Source: Shewanellaceae bacterium (lineage in GTDB: Bacteria > Pseudomonadota > Gammaproteobacteria > Enterobacterales > Shewanellaceae). Taken from it: a DNA stretch of 7,694 nucleotides. This document shows positions 5,897 to 7,694 of this stretch, piece by piece. Position numbers and translations under genes: made by a program. The notes beneath the pieces were generated by a model. It did not search any database. It was not told the origin of the DNA and saw only the letters and a program-made list of their open reading frames with translations. Each line of letters starts with the position of its first letter. Positions within the stretch are counted from its first letter, which is position 1. The stretch spans positions 1 to 7,694 of the forward strand of contig JADHND010000074.1 of NCBI GenBank assembly GCA_016779685.1, read 5' to 3'.

Positions 5897-6412
5897 TCAA
5901 GACGTGTGTGAAAAACCACCTACACCGTAGCGCTTGGATGGTGGCAAAACAACTTTGACAAATTCGCTCATCATTTTTCGATACACTTCTCTCTTGAACG
6001 CAACAACTTGTCGAACAGGATACCAATAATTCACCCAGCGCCAATCGTCAAATTCAGGGTGCCCTGTCGCATTTAAATCAATACGACTTTCGGCAGCGAC
6101 CAAACGCAACAAAAACCATTTTTGTTTTTGCCCAATGCAAACAGGGTCTTTTTCATATCGAATTAGGCGTTGAGGCAAGCGGTATCGATGCCAATGTCGA
6201 CTCACCAATAATATTTCAACGTGCTCTGGTTTCAAACCAACTTCTTCGTATAATTCGCGATACATCGCCTGTTCAACCGGCTCATTATCGTTCACACCGC
6301 CTTGGGGAAACTGCCATGAAAACTGGCCATAGCGCCGTGCCCACATGACTTGACCTTGTTGATTACAAATCACAATGCCGACATTGGGACGGAACCCTTC
6401 ATTATCAATCAC
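5897..6412 (-). CDS. rppH: RNA pyrophosphohydrolase (Nudix)
   Basis: RppH removes pyrophosphate from the 5' end of mRNAs, which opens them to RNase E decay. It is cytoplasmic. The 171 residues match E. coli RppH (176 aa) closely. The start MIDNEGFRPNVGIVICN and FSWQFPQGG are typical. The Nudix box G-x5-E-x7-R-E-U-x-E-E-x-G-U is complete (G38, E44, R52, E53, E56, E57, G59). DPVCIGQKQKWFLLRL and the GHPEFDDWRWVNYWYPVRQVV block also match. The start codon is GTG at 6412 with GGAG 5 bases upstream; the conserved N-terminus supports it. It heads a tight four-gene unit rppH-lgt-thyA-sdhE. In E. coli, ptsP stands between rppH and lgt, and here it is absent. mutH lies divergently, as in E. coli. I see no convincing promoter for it; TATCAT on the minus strand (6442-6437) is a weak -10 candidate. 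Confidence 0.96.
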   Translation of the reverse strand: MIDNEGFRPNVGIVICNQQGQVMWARRYGQFSWQFPQGGVNDNEPVEQAMYRELYEEVGLKPEHVEILLVSRHWHRYRLPQRLIRYEKDPVCIGQKQKWFLLRLVAAESRIDLNATGHPEFDDWRWVNYWYPVRQVVAFKREVYRKMMSEFVKVVLPPSKRYGVGGFSHTS

Positions 6413-6516
6413 AAGGACTCCAAGTATTCGTTGGTATGATAAAACACAATTGTTTTACAAGATATTCATTGTAGCAATAAATAAGCACCTGATGCCACCC
6501 TAAAAAAAGGAAAGAC

Positions 6517-6545
6517 TTTATTCTAAAAATGTATATCCGTACAAT
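6517..6545 (+). promoter_or_regulatory. Promoter candidate for mutH
   Basis: A weak -35 TTTATT (6517-6522), a 17-base spacer and a good -10 TACAAT (6540-6545) would start RNA near 6552, about 20 bases before the mutH ATG. Confidence 0.35.
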
Positions 6546-6571
6546 AGGCGAGTTAATAATAAAATTACTAA

Positions 6572-7249
6572 ATGGATATTATGCAAAACTCATCTCCCAA
6601 CAATCAACAGGAACTTCTCCATTCAGCCCGCTTGCTAACGGGAGCTACACTAGGAGAAATCGCACAAGCATTTGAAATATGCGTGCCTGATAATCTATTA
6701 AGAAACAAAGGTTGGGTCGGTCAACTCATCGAAACAGCTTTAGGTGCAACAGCAAAGCAGCAAGCCATTCCAGACTTCCCTGAACTGGGTATAGAGCTCA
6801 AAACCATTCCCATCAGCGCTCAACTGACGCCACTGGAAACCACATATATCACCACGGCTCCCCTGCTAAATTTAAAGCAACACGTTTTTGAAGAATCGCC
6901 ACTTTATCACAAACTAAAACACGTCCTCTGGATTCCTATACAGGGAGAACGGGACATCCCCTTAGCCAATCGAATGGTAGGCACACCGCTACTCTGGCAA
7001 CCATCTTCTGAACAGTGGCGACTTATTAAGCAAGACTGGTTCGAAATTATGGAACAAATTACCTTGGGTAGAATTGAATACCTAAATGCGAAACATGGCC
7101 AAATTATTCAATTAAGACCCAAAGCAGCCAGCAGTCAAGTGACAACAGCGGCAATAGGACAAGATGGTGCCGTCATCCAGACACGTCCTCGGGGATTCTA
7201 TTTAAAGACCAACTTTACCAACACCCTATTACAAGAACACTTTCTGTAA
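6572..7249 (+). CDS. mutH: DNA mismatch repair endonuclease MutH
   Basis: MutH cuts the unmethylated strand at hemimethylated GATC sites when activated by MutS and MutL, which directs mismatch repair to the new DNA strand. At 225 aa it matches E. coli MutH (229 aa) along its length. The restriction-like active site is intact: E54, D68 and E75-x-K77 in DFPELGIELKTIP (E. coli E56, D70, E77, K79). The family stretches KLKHVLWIPIQGERDIPLA and the C-terminal PRGFYLKTNFTNTLL are present. The ATG at 6572 has no clear Shine-Dalgarno, and Met4 at 6581 is an alternative start. The gene is divergent from rppH, an arrangement shared with E. coli, and ends 13 bases from the convergent regulator. It implies a Dam methylase elsewhere in the genome. 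Confidence 0.96.
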   Translation: MDIMQNSSPNNQQELLHSARLLTGATLGEIAQAFEICVPDNLLRNKGWVGQLIETALGATAKQQAIPDFPELGIELKTIPISAQLTPLETTYITTAPLLNLKQHVFEESPLYHKLKHVLWIPIQGERDIPLANRMVGTPLLWQPSSEQWRLIKQDWFEIMEQITLGRIEYLNAKHGQIIQLRPKAASSQVTTAAIGQDGAVIQTRPRGFYLKTNFTNTLLQEHFL

Positions 7250-7262
7250 CTATACAAAATCA

Positions 7263-7694
7263 TTATGACAGCAATAACAATTGTTTTTCAATAAGTTCAG
7301 CTAATTCACGAAAGGCTCGTAACCGATAACTCTGCTGCCGCCATACCAAGCAAATGTCTCGCTTCGGCTTAGCTGGCGGCATTGGCATGACCACCACGTT
7401 CGAGCCTTGGAGAATATTCTTAACCAGCGACATTTGAGGAATCAAGGTAAACCCTCTGTGCGTATCTACCATATGGATTAAAGTCGACAAATGACCGATA
7501 TAATGTGGGTGTACTGTAGCCTCATTTTGTATCAGACCCGCCTGAAGTTGATGCAGCGACTGGCAGTGATTTGCACCCATTAAAAAATAACTTTGGGCTG
7601 CTAACCGACTCGGTCTTAGAGGATATTGTAAATTATCTCTTAAGCTTTCATGGCAAACCAATACCAAGGCATCATGGCCAATTGTCTGTTGATG
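7263..7694 (-). CDS. LysR-type transcriptional regulator, OxyR-like, C-terminal part, truncated by window edge
   Basis: This is the C-terminal 143 codons of a LysR-type regulator. The frame is open to the window edge, so the DNA-binding domain lies outside; the family is about 300 aa. Visible parts are effector-domain features. FLMGANHC aligns with the LEDGHC stretch of OxyR, where the Cys is the peroxidatic C199. HLSTLIHMVDTHRGFTLIP aligns with the TSLETLRNMVAAGSGITLLP region. KRDICLVWR matches the RRTIGLVYR strand, and a C-terminal helix ending EKQLLLLS follows. The residue nine after that Cys, where OxyR has its resolving C208, is Gly here, and no other Cys follows. The protein may therefore be an OxyR paralogue with a different trigger or mechanism. 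The LysR family call is firm; the OxyR subgroup is tentative. Confidence 0.8.
   Translation of the reverse strand, partial: HQQTIGHDALVLVCHESLRDNLQYPLRPSRLAAQSYFLMGANHCQSLHQLQAGLIQNEATVHPHYIGHLSTLIHMVDTHRGFTLIPQMSLVKNILQGSNVVVMPMPPAKPKRDICLVWRQQSYRLRAFRELAELIEKQLLLLS

Noticed and set aside
6446..6453. Palindrome ACAATTGT between rppH and mutH as an operator
   Set aside because: Eight bases in AT-rich DNA is easily chance, and the flanking symmetry breaks down at once.

Overview
This window reads as a stretch of gammaproteobacterial core chromosome with a G+C content in the low forties by eye. Every recognisable protein resembles its E. coli counterpart closely, in several cases at nearly the same length (ThyA 264 aa, NadB 536 aa, RppH 171 aa). 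MutH points to a gammaproteobacterium with Dam/MutH-type mismatch repair. The gene order differs from E. coli in several places, so I favour a lineage outside the Enterobacterales, but I cannot name the genus.

Layout. Positions 1-1026 (minus) hold the N-terminal 342 codons of lepA, cut by the window edge. Positions 1027-1620 are a long non-coding gap. It carries a strong lepA promoter element and, upstream of that on the minus strand, an apparent relic of an IS200/IS605-type right end with an omega-RNA-like hairpin. Positions 1621-2079 (minus) are rseC. Positions 2080-2350 are a divergent promoter region. Positions 2351-3961 (plus) are nadB, which converges with sdhE (3971-4228, minus) across 9 bases. 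Then a compact minus-strand operon is read from right to left: rppH (6412-5897), lgt (5884-5045), thyA (5048-4254) and sdhE (4228-3971). Divergent from rppH, mutH (6572-7249, plus) converges with the C-terminal half of a LysR-type, OxyR-like regulator (7263-7694, minus, cut by the window edge).

How the genes relate. lepA acts at the ribosome. rppH removes pyrophosphate from mRNA 5' ends. lgt starts lipoprotein maturation. thyA makes dTMP. sdhE is a flavinylation factor lying next to nadB, an FAD enzyme of the same superfamily as the usual SdhE clients. nadB makes iminoaspartate for NAD synthesis. rseC is normally tied to the sigma-E locus or to the SoxR-reducing system.

I find no new multi-gene system here. 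The points most worth a second look are the missing rpoE-rseA-rseB block between nadB and rseC, the omega-RNA-like relic between rseC and lepA with a lepA-matching segment beside it, and the OxyR-like regulator that keeps the peroxidatic-type Cys but has no Cys at the resolving position.
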